Positions 23,753-33,416 of a stretch of 46,781 nt of DNA are shown in pieces. Made by a program: the position numbers and the translations under genes. Source of the stretch: Pseudomonadota bacterium (GTDB lineage: Bacteria > Pseudomonadota > Alphaproteobacteria > Sphingomonadales > Sphingomonadaceae); NCBI GenBank assembly GCA_021849075.1, contig JAJZTH010000025.1, positions 1 through 46,781 on the forward strand. The letters are read 5' to 3'. Position 1 is the first letter of the stretch; each line of letters starts with the position of its first letter. Below the pieces are notes generated by a model, which made no database searches, was not told where the DNA came from, and saw only the letters and a program-made list of their open reading frames with translations.

Positions 23753-24387
23753 GCCAGATCAGCCTGCCTTTCGACTGGCATGGCGGCGCGGGCGCAGGCG
23801 ATTTCCTGGTTAGCGACGCCAACCGCCTTGCCGTCGCGCATCTGGAGCGCTGGCGCGACTGGCCACTGTCGGTGAGCGTGTTGACCGGACCGCCGCTGTC
23901 GGGCCGGTCGACGCTGGCCGGCCATTTCGCGCAGATGAGTGGCGGCGAGATCATCGACGATGCGCAGGGCGGCGACGAGCATCGCCTGTTTCATGCCTGG
24001 AATGACGCGCAGACGAGCCGCCGCCCGCTGCTGATGATCGGCCGAACCGCGCCGGCTGGCTGGACCGTGGCGCTGCCCGACCTGCGATCGCGGCTGGCGG
24101 CCGCGCCCCATATCGCGATCGAGGAGCCGGACGAGGGGCTTGCGCGCGCGCTGATCTGCCGCGCGTTCGACCTGGCCGGAGCCAATTATGCGCCCGATGT
24201 GCCCGACTGGCTGCTGCGCCGGGTGGAGCATCGTTATGGCGCGATTGCAGAGGTGACGCGGCTGCTGGACGTGGCGGCGTTGTCATCGGGTCGTAAGATT
24301 TCGGTCGCAATGGCGAAAGAGACCCTGCAATCCGCAGGATTTTTGCCTATAGTCCCGCCCGATCCATCCACCGACCAGCGCGAGTAA
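23749..24387 (+). CDS. hdaA: DnaA regulatory inactivator-like protein (HdaA)
   Basis: A 212-residue AAA+ protein related to DnaA domain III. It is expected to stimulate hydrolysis of DnaA-ATP after initiation while bound to the sliding clamp. The N-terminus QISLPFDW fits a clamp-binding motif. The Walker A region reads GPPLSGRST, with Arg in place of Lys, as is common in Hda. Walker B is EIIDD. The C-terminal helical domain ends with DVAALSSGRKISVAMAKETL. It overlaps the DUF2066-like gene and lies 3 nt before ppk, an arrangement seen in related genomes. Confidence 0.85.
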   Translation: MSQISLPFDWHGGAGAGDFLVSDANRLAVAHLERWRDWPLSVSVLTGPPLSGRSTLAGHFAQMSGGEIIDDAQGGDEHRLFHAWNDAQTSRRPLLMIGRTAPAGWTVALPDLRSRLAAAPHIAIEEPDEGLARALICRAFDLAGANYAPDVPDWLLRRVEHRYGAIAEVTRLLDVAALSSGRKISVAMAKETLQSAGFLPIVPPDPSTDQRE

Positions 24388-24390
24388 TCC

Positions 24391-26529
24391 GTGGCCGAAG
24401 CCGATCCCATCGCCATCCTGGCCCCCGCCAGCGACCGTTATTTCAACCGAGAACTGTCCTGGCTGGCGTTCAACCAGCGGGTGTTGGAAGAGGCGATGAA
24501 CCGCGCCCATCCGATGCTGGAGCGGTTGCGGTTCCTGTCCATTTCCGGCGCGAACCTGGATGAATTCTTCTCCGTCCGGGTGGCGGGGCTGAAGGGGCAG
24601 CAGTTGCAGGATGTCGACCTGCGCTCCGCCGACGGGCTGACCCCGGCGCAGCAGTTGGGCGCGATCACCGACACCACCGCCGCGCTGATGCGGGCGCAGC
24701 AGAAGGTGTGGGGCGCGCTGCACGGCGAACTGACGCAGGTGGGCATCGAAGTGATCGGGCCGGCGGCGGAGATGGACTATCCCTGCGCCAACTGGCTGCG
24801 CGACCATTTTCTAACGCAGATTTTCCCGATCCTGACGCCGCAGGCGCTCGATCCCGCGCATCCCTTCCCTTTCATCCCCAATCAGGGGCTGTCGATCGTC
24901 TTCGATCTGGAGCGACTGTCCGACAAGCAGCCGATCCGTGAACTGGTGATGCTGCCGGCATCGCTGCCCCGGTTCGTGCGGATACCCGGCGAGCCGATGC
25001 GCTATATGGCGCTGGAGGCGGTGATCCGCCGCTTTTCGGCCGACCTGTTCCCCGGCTATCGCGTGCGCAACAGCGGCGTGTTCCGCATCATCCGCGATAG
25101 CGACATCGAGATCGAGGAAGAGGCGGAAGACCTGGTCCGTTATTTCCGCAGCGCCATCAAGCGCCGCCGCCGCGGCCGCGTGATCCGTATGGAGATTGAA
25201 GAGCGCATCCCCGAGCCGGTCGAGGAGATGTTGCAGGACATGCTGCAGGGCCATGAGGCGATCGTGGTCGAGGTGGAGGGCTTCATCGGCATTGGCGACC
25301 TATCGGGCATCGTCGACGCGGATCGGCCCGACCTGAAGTTCGAACCCTATGTCCCCCGCTTCCCCGAGCGTATCCGTGAATATGGCGGCGACTGTTTCGC
25401 GGCGATCCGGGCCAAGGACATCGTCGTCCATCACCCCTATGAGGCGTTCGACGTCGTCATATCCTTCCTGAAGCAGGCGGCGTCGGACCCCGATGTCGTG
25501 GCGATCAAGCAGACGCTGTATCGCGCGGGCAAGCAATCGGCGGTGATCCGCGCCCTGATCGACGCGGCGGAGGCCGGCAAGTCGGTGACGGCGGTGGTCG
25601 AACTGAAGGCGCGGTTCGACGAGGAACAGAATCTGATGTGGGCCGACGCGCTGGAGCGGGCGGGCGTGCAGGTGGTCTATGGCTTCATCGACTGGAAGAC
25701 CCATGCCAAAGTGTCGATGGTGGTGCGGCGCGAAGGCGACCAGTTCCGCACCTACTGCCATTTCGGCACCGGCAATTATCATCCGATCACCGCGCGCATC
25801 TATACTGACCTCAGCTTCTTCACCGCCGATCCGTCTTATGGTCGCGATGCCGCCGCGCTGTTCAATTACATCACCGGCTATGTCGAACCGCAGCGGCTGG
25901 AAAAGCTGGTCATGTCGCCCCGCAACCTGCGCGATACGCTGTGCGCCTGCATCGACGCGGAAATAGAGCATGTCCGCGGCGGTCGCCCGGGAACCATATG
26001 GGCCAAGATGAATAGTCTGGTCGACCCGGCGATCATCGAGAAACTCTATGCGGCCAGCAATGCGGGCGTCCAGATCGACCTTATTATCCGCGGCATTTGC
26101 TGCCTGCGGCCCGGCGTCCCGGGCATGTCGGAAAATATCCGCGTGAAATCGGTCGTCGGCCGGTTCCTGGAGCATAGCCGCATCGCCGTCTTCGGCAATG
26201 GCAAGGCGCTGCCCAACAATGGCGCGAAAGTCTATATCAGCTCGGCCGACTGGATGCCGCGCAACTTCGACCGGCGGGTGGAATATCTGGCCCCGGTGGA
26301 AAATGAGACGGTGCATGACCAGATTCTCGATCAGGTGATGGTCGCCAATCTGATCGACACCGAACAAAGCTGGTCGCTGGACAGCGACGGCCTCTATACG
26401 CGGCTGGAGGCGGGCGATAAGCCGTTCAACCTGCATCGTTATTTCATGACCAATCCGTCGCTGTCCGGGCGCGGCGCGGCGTTTGACAATGAAGCGGTGC
26501 CGACCCTGCGCCTGCGCGGAAAGGTCTGA
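24391..26529 (+). CDS. ppk: Polyphosphate kinase 1
   Basis: Makes polyphosphate from ATP reversibly. The 712-residue PPK1 opens with YFNRELSWLAFNQRVLEEA and LSISGANLDEFFSVRVAGL. The catalytic region holds VAIKQTLYRAGKQSAVIRALIDAA, the phosphorylated-histidine segment around TYCHFGTGNYHP, and RGICCLRPGVPGMSENI. The C-terminal motif KVYISSADWMPRNFDRRVEYLAPV is characteristic. It starts with GTG at 24391. ppx follows after 6 nt, giving a synthesis/degradation pair. Confidence 0.97.
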   Translation: MAEADPIAILAPASDRYFNRELSWLAFNQRVLEEAMNRAHPMLERLRFLSISGANLDEFFSVRVAGLKGQQLQDVDLRSADGLTPAQQLGAITDTTAALMRAQQKVWGALHGELTQVGIEVIGPAAEMDYPCANWLRDHFLTQIFPILTPQALDPAHPFPFIPNQGLSIVFDLERLSDKQPIRELVMLPASLPRFVRIPGEPMRYMALEAVIRRFSADLFPGYRVRNSGVFRIIRDSDIEIEEEAEDLVRYFRSAIKRRRRGRVIRMEIEERIPEPVEEMLQDMLQGHEAIVVEVEGFIGIGDLSGIVDADRPDLKFEPYVPRFPERIREYGGDCFAAIRAKDIVVHHPYEAFDVVISFLKQAASDPDVVAIKQTLYRAGKQSAVIRALIDAAEAGKSVTAVVELKARFDEEQNLMWADALERAGVQVVYGFIDWKTHAKVSMVVRREGDQFRTYCHFGTGNYHPITARIYTDLSFFTADPSYGRDAAALFNYITGYVEPQRLEKLVMSPRNLRDTLCACIDAEIEHVRGGRPGTIWAKMNSLVDPAIIEKLYAASNAGVQIDLIIRGICCLRPGVPGMSENIRVKSVVGRFLEHSRIAVFGNGKALPNNGAKVYISSADWMPRNFDRRVEYLAPVENETVHDQILDQVMVANLIDTEQSWSLDSDGLYTRLEAGDKPFNLHRYFMTNPSLSGRGAAFDNEAVPTLRLRGKV

Positions 26530-26535
26530 TCGAAC

Positions 26536-28059
26536 ATGAATTCGATGCTGAGCCGTGTCCGCGCCGTCGCCGAGCAGATGGCGACATCGCCCGAACCGGC
26601 CCATGCGCGCACCGCGATCATCGACATCGGCTCCAACAGCGTGCGCCTGGTGGTGTATGACGGGCCGCGCCGCATCCCCTTCATCCTGTTCAATGAAAAG
26701 GTGATGGCGGGGCTGGGCGCGTCGCTGGCTAAGACCGGCGCGATCGAAGCCGAAGCCATGGAGCGCGGGCTGCGCGCGGTCGGGCGCTTTGCCCATCTGT
26801 GCCGGGCGATGAAGGTGACGGACATTCGCTGCGTCGCAACCGCAGCGGTGCGGGACGCCACCAATGGCGCGGATTTCATCGCCCGCGCGAAAGAAATGGG
26901 CCTGACGGTCGAGCTGCTGTCAGGCGCGCAGGAAGCGATCGGCGCGGCGATGGGCGTGCTGTCGGGCATTCCCAAAGCGGACGGCATCGTCGGCGATCTG
27001 GGTGGCGGCAGTCTGGAACTGGCGCGCATCCGCAACGGTCGGGTCGAACAGACGATTTCGCTGCCGCTGGGCGTGCTGCGCCTGCCGCAGATCAGGGCCA
27101 AGGGGCCGCGCGCGCTGGAGCGCACCGTCACGCAGATGCTGGAAAAGGCGGGATGGAAGCCCGAGCCGGGCCTGCCCTTCTATCTGGTCGGCGGATCATG
27201 GCGCGCGCTGGCCCGGTTCGACATGCAGTTGACCAGCTTTCCGCTGCCGGTGGTGCATCAATATGAAATGAGCGCGGCGCGCGCCGAGCAGTTGGCCCGG
27301 ATCGTGTCGCATGTCGACCGCGCCCGGCTGAAACAGGTGCCGGCCATGACCGGATCGCGCGTGCCGACCATGCCCGATGCGACCGCCTTGCTGTCAGTGG
27401 TGGTGCGCAAGCTCAAGTCCACGCGGCTGATCGTGTCGGCCTATGGCCTGCGCGAAGGCTTGTTATATGAGGCGTTGCCCGACGATATCCGCGCGCATGA
27501 TCCGTTATTGGTCGCGGCCGAGGCGGAAGGGGAGGCGCAGGCGCGCTTCCGCGGTCATGGCGATCGCATCGACCGCTGGATCGCGCCGCTCTTCCCCGAC
27601 GATGACGCCGCCAGCCGCCGCATCCGCCGGGCCGCCTGTCTGCTGGCCGATGTCAGCTGGCGCGCAAACCCCGATTTCCGGGCCGAACGCGGGGTGGAAA
27701 TTGCGCTGCACAGCAATTGGGTGGGCATTACCGCGACCGAGCGGGCGATGTTGGGGCAGGCGCTGCATACCCATTTTGGCGGCGGGCTGACCGCGCCGCT
27801 GGGGCTGGACCGGCTGGCGAAGCCCGATGAGCTGCGCCGGGCGGTGTTGTGGGGGCTGGCGATCCGGCTGGCCCAGCGCCTGTCGGGCGGGGTCGAGGCG
27901 CCGCTGGCCATATCCTCGCTCAGCCATCGCGGTGATCGCATCGACCTGCATATGCGGGGGGAAGATGCCGACCTGTATGGCGAGGCGGTGGAGCGTCGGC
28001 TGCGCAATCTGGCGCAGGCCATGGGGGTCAAATATCAGCTGATGGGCGATCAGGGATAG
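26536..28059 (+). CDS. ppx: Exopolyphosphatase (Ppx/GppA family)
   Basis: A 507-residue ASKHA-fold phosphatase that removes terminal phosphates from polyphosphate or converts pppGpp to ppGpp. The first nucleotide-binding motif is AIIDIGSNSVRLVVYD, and the second is GIVGDLGGGSLELARI. The mid-section CVATAAVRDATNGADF and the loop YGLREGLLYEALP match the Ppx/GppA family. The C-terminal 200 residues form the HD-like helical domain. Its position directly after ppk favours the exopolyphosphatase role. Confidence 0.94.
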   Translation: MNSMLSRVRAVAEQMATSPEPAHARTAIIDIGSNSVRLVVYDGPRRIPFILFNEKVMAGLGASLAKTGAIEAEAMERGLRAVGRFAHLCRAMKVTDIRCVATAAVRDATNGADFIARAKEMGLTVELLSGAQEAIGAAMGVLSGIPKADGIVGDLGGGSLELARIRNGRVEQTISLPLGVLRLPQIRAKGPRALERTVTQMLEKAGWKPEPGLPFYLVGGSWRALARFDMQLTSFPLPVVHQYEMSAARAEQLARIVSHVDRARLKQVPAMTGSRVPTMPDATALLSVVVRKLKSTRLIVSAYGLREGLLYEALPDDIRAHDPLLVAAEAEGEAQARFRGHGDRIDRWIAPLFPDDDAASRRIRRAACLLADVSWRANPDFRAERGVEIALHSNWVGITATERAMLGQALHTHFGGGLTAPLGLDRLAKPDELRRAVLWGLAIRLAQRLSGGVEAPLAISSLSHRGDRIDLHMRGEDADLYGEAVERRLRNLAQAMGVKYQLMGDQG

Positions 28060-28123
28060 CCAAGGTCGCGGGCGCTGTTGTTCGTATCTTTCCCCGGCGT
28101 GTAATGTTCGGTAAGGGCGGTCG

Positions 28124-28756
28124 ATGACTTCCGCGCCCACGCCCATCAGCCGCTCGCTCTTCATCTTTTCCATCCTCTATGGCGGCATGGTCTGCATGGC
28201 GGGCGTGCTGGGCGTGAAGCAGGTGGCGCTGGGTCCATTGGCGGTGGAGGCGGGCATCTTCGCCTTCCTGTTGCTGGTCGTGCTGTCGAGCGCGGTGTCG
28301 GAACTGCATGGCGAGAAGGTGGCGACCGGGCTGGTGCGGCTGGGCTTCGTGCCGCTGCTGGTGTCGGCCGCGCTGATCCATATCGTCATCGCGCTGCCGC
28401 ATGATCCGGGCATGTATCCGCCGGCGGTGGACGCCTTCCCGATCGTGGTGGGTCAGGGATCGCGCATGATGCTGGCGGGCCTGATTTCCTATGGCACGTC
28501 GCAGACGCTGAACGTCTTCATCTTTTCCAAGCTGTCGCGGGGCGAGGGCAAGCTGGTCTGGCTGCGCGGGATGATCGCCAGCGTCGTGTCGCAGATCGTC
28601 GACACATTGCTGTTCATCACCATTTCCTTCCTGGGCGAACGGCCGATTTTGGACCTGATGATCGGGCAGATGATTACCAAGGTGATCCTGTCGATCATCC
28701 TGGTGCCGCCGCTGATTGCGCTGGCGGTATCCTTGGGACGGCGATTCGACCGCTAA
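28124..28756 (+). CDS. yhhQ: Queuosine precursor transporter (YhhQ/VUT family)
   Basis: A 210-residue inner-membrane protein with about six hydrophobic segments. It has the family features VVLSSAVSELHGEKVATGLVRLG (the E-x-x-G-x-x-x-A motif) and SQIVDTLLFITISFLGE. Family members import preQ0/preQ1 for tRNA queuosine. The leader (28060-28123) shows no recognisable preQ1 riboswitch. It sits between ppx and argB with short spacers. Confidence 0.9.
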   Translation: MTSAPTPISRSLFIFSILYGGMVCMAGVLGVKQVALGPLAVEAGIFAFLLLVVLSSAVSELHGEKVATGLVRLGFVPLLVSAALIHIVIALPHDPGMYPPAVDAFPIVVGQGSRMMLAGLISYGTSQTLNVFIFSKLSRGEGKLVWLRGMIASVVSQIVDTLLFITISFLGERPILDLMIGQMITKVILSIILVPPLIALAVSLGRRFDR

Positions 28757-28795
28757 AACTTGCCCATGCGCGCCTTTAGTCTTATGCGCGCGCGC

Positions 28796-29701
28796 ATGAA
28801 CAGCAAGCACGCCCCCGATCCCGCGCTCCTCGCGAAGGCCGAAACCCTTGTCGAGGCGCTGCCTTATATGCAGCGATATGCGGGCAAGACCTTTGTCGTG
28901 AAATATGGCGGCCATGCCATGGGCGACCCGGAAGCGGCGCGCGATTTTGCCGAAGATGTCGTCCTGATGAAGGCGGTCGGCATCAATGTCGTCGTCGTCC
29001 ATGGCGGCGGGCCGCAGATCGGCGCGATGCTCAAGAAGCTGGGCGTCGAATCGCAGTTTGTCGGCGGTCTGCGCGTGACCGACGCGGAAACCGCCAAGAT
29101 CGCCGAAATGGTACTGGCCGGATCGATCAACAAGGAAATCGTCGGCTGGATTGCCGGCGCGGGCGGCCGCGCGGTCGGCATTTCCGGCAAGGATGGCGGC
29201 CTGGTCCTGTGCGAAAAGGTGCTGGGCAAGCGCGAGGCGGATCCCAATTCGGGGATCGAGCGCAATGTCGACCTGGGCTTCGTGGGCGATCCCGTGTCGG
29301 TCGACCGCTCGATTCTCGATACGCTGGCGACCAACGGCATCATCCCGGTCGTCGCCCCGGTGGGCATCGGCACCGATGGCCATACCTATAATGTCAATGC
29401 CGACACCATGGCCGGCGCGATCGCCGCCGAGCTGAAGGCGTCGCGCTTCTTCCTGCTGACCGATGTGGCCGGCGTGCTGGACAAGCAGGGACAGTTGCTG
29501 ACCGATCTGGACCCCGACGCCATCCATGGGCTGGAGGCCGACGGCACGATCAGCGGCGGCATGATCCCCAAGCTGGAAACCTGCGTCCGCGCGGTCGAGG
29601 GTGGGGTGGACGCCGCCGTCATCCTGGACGGCCGGGTGCCGCATGCGATGCTGCTGGAAATCTTCACCGATCGCGGCGCCGGTACGCTGGTGCGGAAATA
29701 A
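28796..29701 (+). CDS. argB: Acetylglutamate kinase
   Basis: Phosphorylates N-acetylglutamate in arginine synthesis. The 301-residue amino-acid kinase has [28 protein letters not shown], the substrate-binding [19 protein letters not shown], and the nucleotide-binding [29 protein letters not shown]. The C-terminus [18 protein letters not shown] is typical. In-frame starts also exist at 28760, 28766 and 28784; the ATG at 28796 gives the best match to the usual N-terminal length. Confidence 0.95.
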   Translation: MNSKHAPDPALLAKAETLVEALPYMQRYAGKTFVVKYGGHAMGDPEAARDFAEDVVLMKAVGINVVVVHGGGPQIGAMLKKLGVESQFVGGLRVTDAETAKIAEMVLAGSINKEIVGWIAGAGGRAVGISGKDGGLVLCEKVLGKREADPNSGIERNVDLGFVGDPVSVDRSILDTLATNGIIPVVAPVGIGTDGHTYNVNADTMAGAIAAELKASRFFLLTDVAGVLDKQGQLLTDLDPDAIHGLEADGTISGGMIPKLETCVRAVEGGVDAAVILDGRVPHAMLLEIFTDRGAGTLVRK

Positions 29702-29743
29702 GCCCGCTTGCATAAGCTCGATACGCAAAACAAAGGAGCGTTC

Positions 29744-30310
29744 ATGTCGCTGACCAGCCTGCTCGTGCCGACCTATGTGCAAATGCTGGGCACGCTGTCG
29801 CGCTGGCTGGACAAGGCGCAGGCGCAATTGCCGGCGGCGGATGCGGAGGCGCTGTTGTCCGCCCGTCTGGCGCCCGACATGTTTCCGCTGTCGACCCAGA
29901 TTCGCTTTGCCTGCGTACAGGCGCGCGAAGCCATGTGCCGGTTGCAGGGCGAGGCATTTCCCGCGTCGCTGGAGGCGCTGCTGAACGAAGGGCGCAATGC
30001 CGGCGATCAGCCCGGTTCGTTGCAGGATGCCAAGGCGCGGATTGCGGAAACCGTGGCGCTGCTGGAGGCGTTGAAGCCCGGCGCGCTTGACATGCCGGCC
30101 GACGCACCGGTCGCGCATAGCCTGCCCAACGGCATCATCCTGGACCTGACGGCGGAGCAATATGCGCGCGACTGGACGCTGGGGCAGTTCTACTTCCATG
30201 TCATGACCGCCTACGCCATCCTGCGGGCGCAGGGCGTGGAACTGGGCAAGGCGGATTATGTCGCGCACCTGTTCCCCCATATCCGCCCGGGAACGCTGCC
30301 CGTCGGCTGA
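29744..30310 (+). CDS. DUF1993 family protein
   Basis: A 188-residue soluble protein of the DUF1993 family, predicted all-helical in a DinB-like bundle. Family features are the N-terminal VPTYVQMLGTLSRWLDKAQ, the central LAPDMFPLSTQIRFACVQAREAMCRL, and the C-terminal DWTLGQFYFHVMTAYAILRAQGVELGKADYVAHL. The function is not known. The ATG at 29744 has AAAGGAG 5 nt upstream, better than the TTG at 29708. Confidence 0.9.
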   Translation: MSLTSLLVPTYVQMLGTLSRWLDKAQAQLPAADAEALLSARLAPDMFPLSTQIRFACVQAREAMCRLQGEAFPASLEALLNEGRNAGDQPGSLQDAKARIAETVALLEALKPGALDMPADAPVAHSLPNGIILDLTAEQYARDWTLGQFYFHVMTAYAILRAQGVELGKADYVAHLFPHIRPGTLPVG

Positions 30311-30311
30311 A

Positions 30312-30392
30312 CGGGGGCGGCGCAAAGGATGCCCCCGGTCGATTATGTCCGCCGTTGGTGGAATTTACCCCGCTCCCTGCTTGTGGCGGGGT
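30312..30392. other. Two hairpins between the DUF1993 gene and yggT
   Basis: CGGGGGC / GCCCCCG (30312-30318 and 30331-30337) and ACCCCGC / GCGGGGT (30367-30373 and 30386-30392) could form stem-loops after the DUF1993 stop. Neither has a T-tract. They may be weak or Rho-assisted termination or mRNA-end structures. Confidence 0.35.
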
Positions 30393-30434
30393 GGTCCCCT
30401 CGGCTAGAGCGGCCGCATTATCGACGGAGACTTC

Positions 30435-30719
30435 ATGGTTCAGATCGCGCAAATCCTCATGATCCTGTTGACGGTGCTTCGTTGGATCATCGTCATTCAG
30501 ATCGTCATGAGCTGGCTGATCGCGTTCAACGTGGTCAACACCGGCAATGAACTGGTGCGCAATGTGATGTATGCGCTCGACCGGATTACCGACCCCATCT
30601 ATCGCCCCATTCGCCGGGTGATGCCCGATCTGGGCGCGCTCGATCTGTCGCCGATGGTCGTCCTGCTGGGCATCGTCATCATCCAGCAGGTGTTGCTGCC
30701 GCCGCTCATGTTCGGGTGA
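30435..30719 (+). CDS. yggT: YggT family membrane protein
   Basis: A 94-residue inner-membrane protein with two hydrophobic segments (ILMILLTVLRWIIVIQIVMSWLI and LSPMVVLLGIVIIQQVLLPPLMF) flanking the family motif DRITDPIYRPIRRVMPDLGALD. This is the single-repeat alphaproteobacterial form. YggT proteins are linked to osmotic tolerance and cell division or photosystem assembly in other groups; the role here is unknown. A GGAG site precedes the ATG. Its stop overlaps the yggU start. Confidence 0.94.
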   Translation: MVQIAQILMILLTVLRWIIVIQIVMSWLIAFNVVNTGNELVRNVMYALDRITDPIYRPIRRVMPDLGALDLSPMVVLLGIVIIQQVLLPPLMFG

Positions 30720-31039
30720 GCATGTGGACGCAGGCCGGTGACGACCTGCTGCTGAGCATCCGGCTGACGCCGGGATCGGCGAAGGAAGAGGTAGGCGGCG
30801 GCTGGACCGATGCGCATGGCGCGCAATGGCTGGCGGCCCGGGTGCGGGCCGTGCCGGAAAAGGGCCGGGCCAATGCGGCGCTGATCGCCCTGTTGGCCAA
30901 GCGGCTGGATTGGCCCAAGGGCGCGATTTTGCTGGAATCAGGCGACACCAACCGGCTAAAGCGGTTGCGTATTATCGGCGGTGGCGATGCTATGGCGCGC
31001 CTGACCGCCCTCATCGAACATTGGGTAGACAAGACATGA
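30716..31039 (+). CDS. yggU: DUF167 (YggU) family protein
   Basis: A 107-residue protein of the DUF167/YggU family. The motifs [18 protein letters not shown] and [22 protein letters not shown] are diagnostic. No biochemical function is established. The GTG at 30716 overlaps the yggT stop, and an ATG at 30722 is an alternative. The stop overlaps the folD start as ATGA. The yggT-yggU order is widespread in proteobacteria. Confidence 0.92.
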   Translation: MSMWTQAGDDLLLSIRLTPGSAKEEVGGGWTDAHGAQWLAARVRAVPEKGRANAALIALLAKRLDWPKGAILLESGDTNRLKRLRIIGGGDAMARLTALIEHWVDKT

Positions 31040-31932
31040 CCATCGGCAAGCTTATCGACGGCAAGGCGTTTGCGGCGGGGCTGCGCGACAAGGTGGCGGC
31101 TGGCGTCGCCGGCTTCGTGGAACAGGCCGGGCGCAAGCCGGGTCTGGCCGTGGTGCTGGTGGGCGAAGACCCGGCGAGCAGCGTCTATGTCCGTTCCAAG
31201 GGCAAGATGACCGTCGCGGTCGGCATGGAAAGCTTCGAATTCAAGCGCCCCGACAGCATCGGCGAAGATGATCTGCTGGACCTGATCGAGGAGCTGAATC
31301 AGGACGAGCGGATCGACGGCATCCTGGTCCAGCTGCCGTTGCCCAAACATATCGACGAAGCCGCCGTGATCGGCGCGATCGATCCGTCCAAGGATGTGGA
31401 CGGATTCCATGTCGTCAATGCGGGGCGTCTCGCCACGGGCCAAGAGGCGCTGGTGCCCTGCACGCCGATGGGCTGCATCATGCTGCTGAAGGATGAGCTG
31501 GGCGACCTGTCGGGGCTTGAGGCGGTGGTCGTGGGCCGGTCCAACATCGTGGGCAAGCCGATGGCGCAGCTGCTGCTGGCCGAAAACGCCACGGTGACGA
31601 TCGCGCACAGCCGCACCCATGATCTGGCCAGCGTCGTCCATCGCGCCGATATCGTCGTCGCCGCCGTGGGCCGCGCCGAAATGGTCAAGGGCGAATGGAT
31701 CAAGCCGGGCGCGACGGTCATCGACGTCGGCATCAACCGCGTCGCCGATACCGAGGAAGAGGGCAAGAGCCGGATCGTCGGCGACGTCGCCACCGCCGAA
31801 GCGCTGGCCCATGTCCGCGCCATTACCCCGGTGCCCGGCGGCGTGGGACCAATGACGATCGCGGTGCTGCTGCGCAATACTTTGGTCGCCGCCCATGCCC
31901 GCGCGGGGCTGGCGAAGCCCGAGGGCCTGTGA
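31036..31932 (+). CDS. folD: Bifunctional methylenetetrahydrofolate dehydrogenase/cyclohydrolase
   Basis: Interconverts methylene-, methenyl- and 10-formyl-tetrahydrofolate with NADP, supplying the formyl donor for purine synthesis. The 298-residue protein has [24 protein letters not shown] (Tyr and Lys catalytic residues in YVRSKGK), [13 protein letters not shown], and [13 protein letters not shown]. The NADP-binding segment [18 protein letters not shown] and the ending [19 protein letters not shown] complete it. Its ATG overlaps the yggU stop, and its stop overlaps the next GTG start. Confidence 0.98.
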   Translation: MTIGKLIDGKAFAAGLRDKVAAGVAGFVEQAGRKPGLAVVLVGEDPASSVYVRSKGKMTVAVGMESFEFKRPDSIGEDDLLDLIEELNQDERIDGILVQLPLPKHIDEAAVIGAIDPSKDVDGFHVVNAGRLATGQEALVPCTPMGCIMLLKDELGDLSGLEAVVVGRSNIVGKPMAQLLLAENATVTIAHSRTHDLASVVHRADIVVAAVGRAEMVKGEWIKPGATVIDVGINRVADTEEEGKSRIVGDVATAEALAHVRAITPVPGGVGPMTIAVLLRNTLVAAHARAGLAKPEGL

Positions 31933-32600
31933 AGGCGCGGCTGGCCCTGCTGGCTGCGGCGGCGATCCTGCTGGTCGCCGCCAAGCCGCCGATGCGGTTC
32001 CAGCCCGATCCCAGCAGCGTGATCGCGGCGGAAATCGCCTTTAACCGACTGGCGCAGGAAAAGGGCCAATGGACCGCCTTTCGCGAAACGGCTGCCGATG
32101 ACGCGGTGATGTTCGTGCCGAACAAGGTGCTGGCGCAGGACTGGTTGCGCAAGCAGGCCGATCCGCCCGCGTCGGTCAGCTGGTCGCCCTCGATCGTCTA
32201 TGTGTCGTGCGACGGCAATCTGGCCGCCAGCACCGGCAACTGGAAGCGGCCGGACGGATCGGTCGGTTATTTCACGACGATCTGGCGGCGCGACAAGAAG
32301 GGGCGCTGGCGCTGGATCATGGACCATGGCGACACGCTGGCCACGGCGCGGGAAGCGCCCGAATTTCTGACCGGCAAGGTCGCGACCTGCAAGCGGGGCG
32401 CGCGGCCTGATGGCCCGCCGCCATCGCCGCCGACCGGTGGCAAGCCGGGGAAGGGCGATGCGCCACCTCCGCCGCCTGACGAAAGTCTGGTGTGGCGCGC
32501 CGATGTCGCCGCCGACAATAGCCGCCGCGTCACGGTGCAAATGTGGACCGGACAAGCCTATGAAACCGTGATCGATGACGAGGTGAAGGCCGGATCATGA
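31929..32600 (+). CDS. Exported NTF2-like (DUF4440-type) protein
   Basis: A 223-residue protein starting at GTG 31929, overlapping the folD stop. A signal peptide [19 protein letters not shown] is present. The mature domain has the SnoaL/NTF2-like pattern [28 protein letters not shown] and [22 protein letters not shown], which matches the DUF4440 type. A Pro/Gly-rich linker near residues 160-180 leads to a C-terminal strand region. The role is unknown. Its stop overlaps the marC-like start. Confidence 0.8.
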   Translation: MKARLALLAAAAILLVAAKPPMRFQPDPSSVIAAEIAFNRLAQEKGQWTAFRETAADDAVMFVPNKVLAQDWLRKQADPPASVSWSPSIVYVSCDGNLAASTGNWKRPDGSVGYFTTIWRRDKKGRWRWIMDHGDTLATAREAPEFLTGKVATCKRGARPDGPPPSPPTGGKPGKGDAPPPPPDESLVWRADVAADNSRRVTVQMWTGQAYETVIDDEVKAGS

Positions 32601-33217
32601 CAGCCCTGTTCCTATCCGCCTTCGTCACCCTGTTCGTGGTGATCGACCCGCCGGGCTGCGCGCCCATCTATGCCAGCCTGACCGCGGGCGCGAGCCAGGC
32701 GCAGCGCCGGGCGATGGCGATCCGCGCGGTCGGCATTGCCGCCGCGATCCTGCTGGTCTTCGCCCTGTGGGGCAAGCAGTTGCTGGGCGTGCTGGGCATT
32801 GCGCTCGACAGTTTCCGCATCGCCGGCGGCGTCATGCTGTTCATGATCGCGATGGACATGGTGTTCGAAAAGCGGACCCAGCGGCGGGAGGACCGGGCGA
32901 ACAAGATCAGCACCGAAGAACCGCATGTCGAAGATGTGTCGGTATTCCCCATGGCGATGCCGATGATCGCCGGGCCGGGATCGATCGCGACGGTCATGCT
33001 GCTGATGTCGCGCGCCAATGGCATGGCGGAGCGCGGCGTGGTGCTGGGCGCGGTGGTGGTGACGCTGGCGCTGATGCTGGGATCACTGCTGGCGGCCGGG
33101 CCGCTGATGGCGCTGCTGGGGCGCAAGATAGAGGCGGTCATCACCCGTTTGCTGGGCGTGCTGCTGGCGGCGCTGGCGGCTCAGTTCGTGATCGACGGGA
33201 TCAAGGCGAGTTTTTGA
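32597..33217 (+). CDS. MarC family membrane protein
   Basis: A 206-residue inner-membrane protein with six hydrophobic segments. The family motifs FVVIDPPGCAPIYASLT near the N-terminus, SFRIAGGVMLFMIAMDMVF, and FPMAMPMIAGPGSIATVMLLM are clear. MarC was once thought to act in multiple antibiotic resistance, but this is not supported, and the transported substrate is unknown. It is the last gene of the long plus-strand run; a repeat-filled spacer follows. Confidence 0.93.
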   Translation: MTALFLSAFVTLFVVIDPPGCAPIYASLTAGASQAQRRAMAIRAVGIAAAILLVFALWGKQLLGVLGIALDSFRIAGGVMLFMIAMDMVFEKRTQRREDRANKISTEEPHVEDVSVFPMAMPMIAGPGSIATVMLLMSRANGMAERGVVLGAVVVTLALMLGSLLAAGPLMALLGRKIEAVITRLLGVLLAALAAQFVIDGIKASF

Positions 33218-33227
33218 TGGTTTCCGC

Positions 33228-33255
33228 AGCCCGCCCTCTCCTGAGAGGACGGGCT
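33228..33255. repeat. Hairpin just after the marC-like gene
   Basis: AGCCCGCCCTCTC (33228-33240) pairs with GAGAGGACGGGCT (33243-33255) over 13 bp with one mismatch and a 2-nt loop. It lies 10 nt after the stop codon. It lacks a T-run but may still mark the 3' end of the operon. Confidence 0.75.
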
Positions 33256-33294
33256 GGCGCGAATTTCCGGGAAAACGCGAGGCTCCAATATGAG

Positions 33295-33382
33295 CCGTTC
33301 GCCCTGAGCCTGTCGAAGGGCTGCCCTGTTCCTGTGTGTCTTAACGAACAGGACAGGGCTTCGACAAGCTCAGCCCGAACGG
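33295..33382. repeat. Inverted pair of the TTCGACAAGCTCAG repeat
   Basis: Left arm 33295-33331 and right arm about 33346-33382 are imperfect reverse complements of 37 nt around a 14-nt loop. The right arm contains GCTTCGACAAGCTCAGCCCG, nearly identical to 151-170. Same family as 21155-21216. Confidence 0.85.
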
Positions 33383-33416
33383 ACGTTAGTGGATAGTCAT
33401 TAACACAGCGTCCCTT

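Noticed and set aside
25300..26796. Long minus-strand frame opposite ppk
   Set aside because: Shadow frame of ppk with the same Arg/His/Gln-rich composition.
28060..28123. preQ1 riboswitch before the queuosine precursor transporter
   Set aside because: The 64-nt leader lacks the short A-rich pseudoknot tail and the conserved stem of preQ1 riboswitches.
28028..30325. Very long open frame (765 codons) on the minus strand opposite yhhQ, argB and the DUF1993 gene
   Set aside because: It lies antisense to well-supported genes, is rich in His, Arg, Gln and Asp, and has no recognisable domain; this is a normal by-product of high GC codon use.
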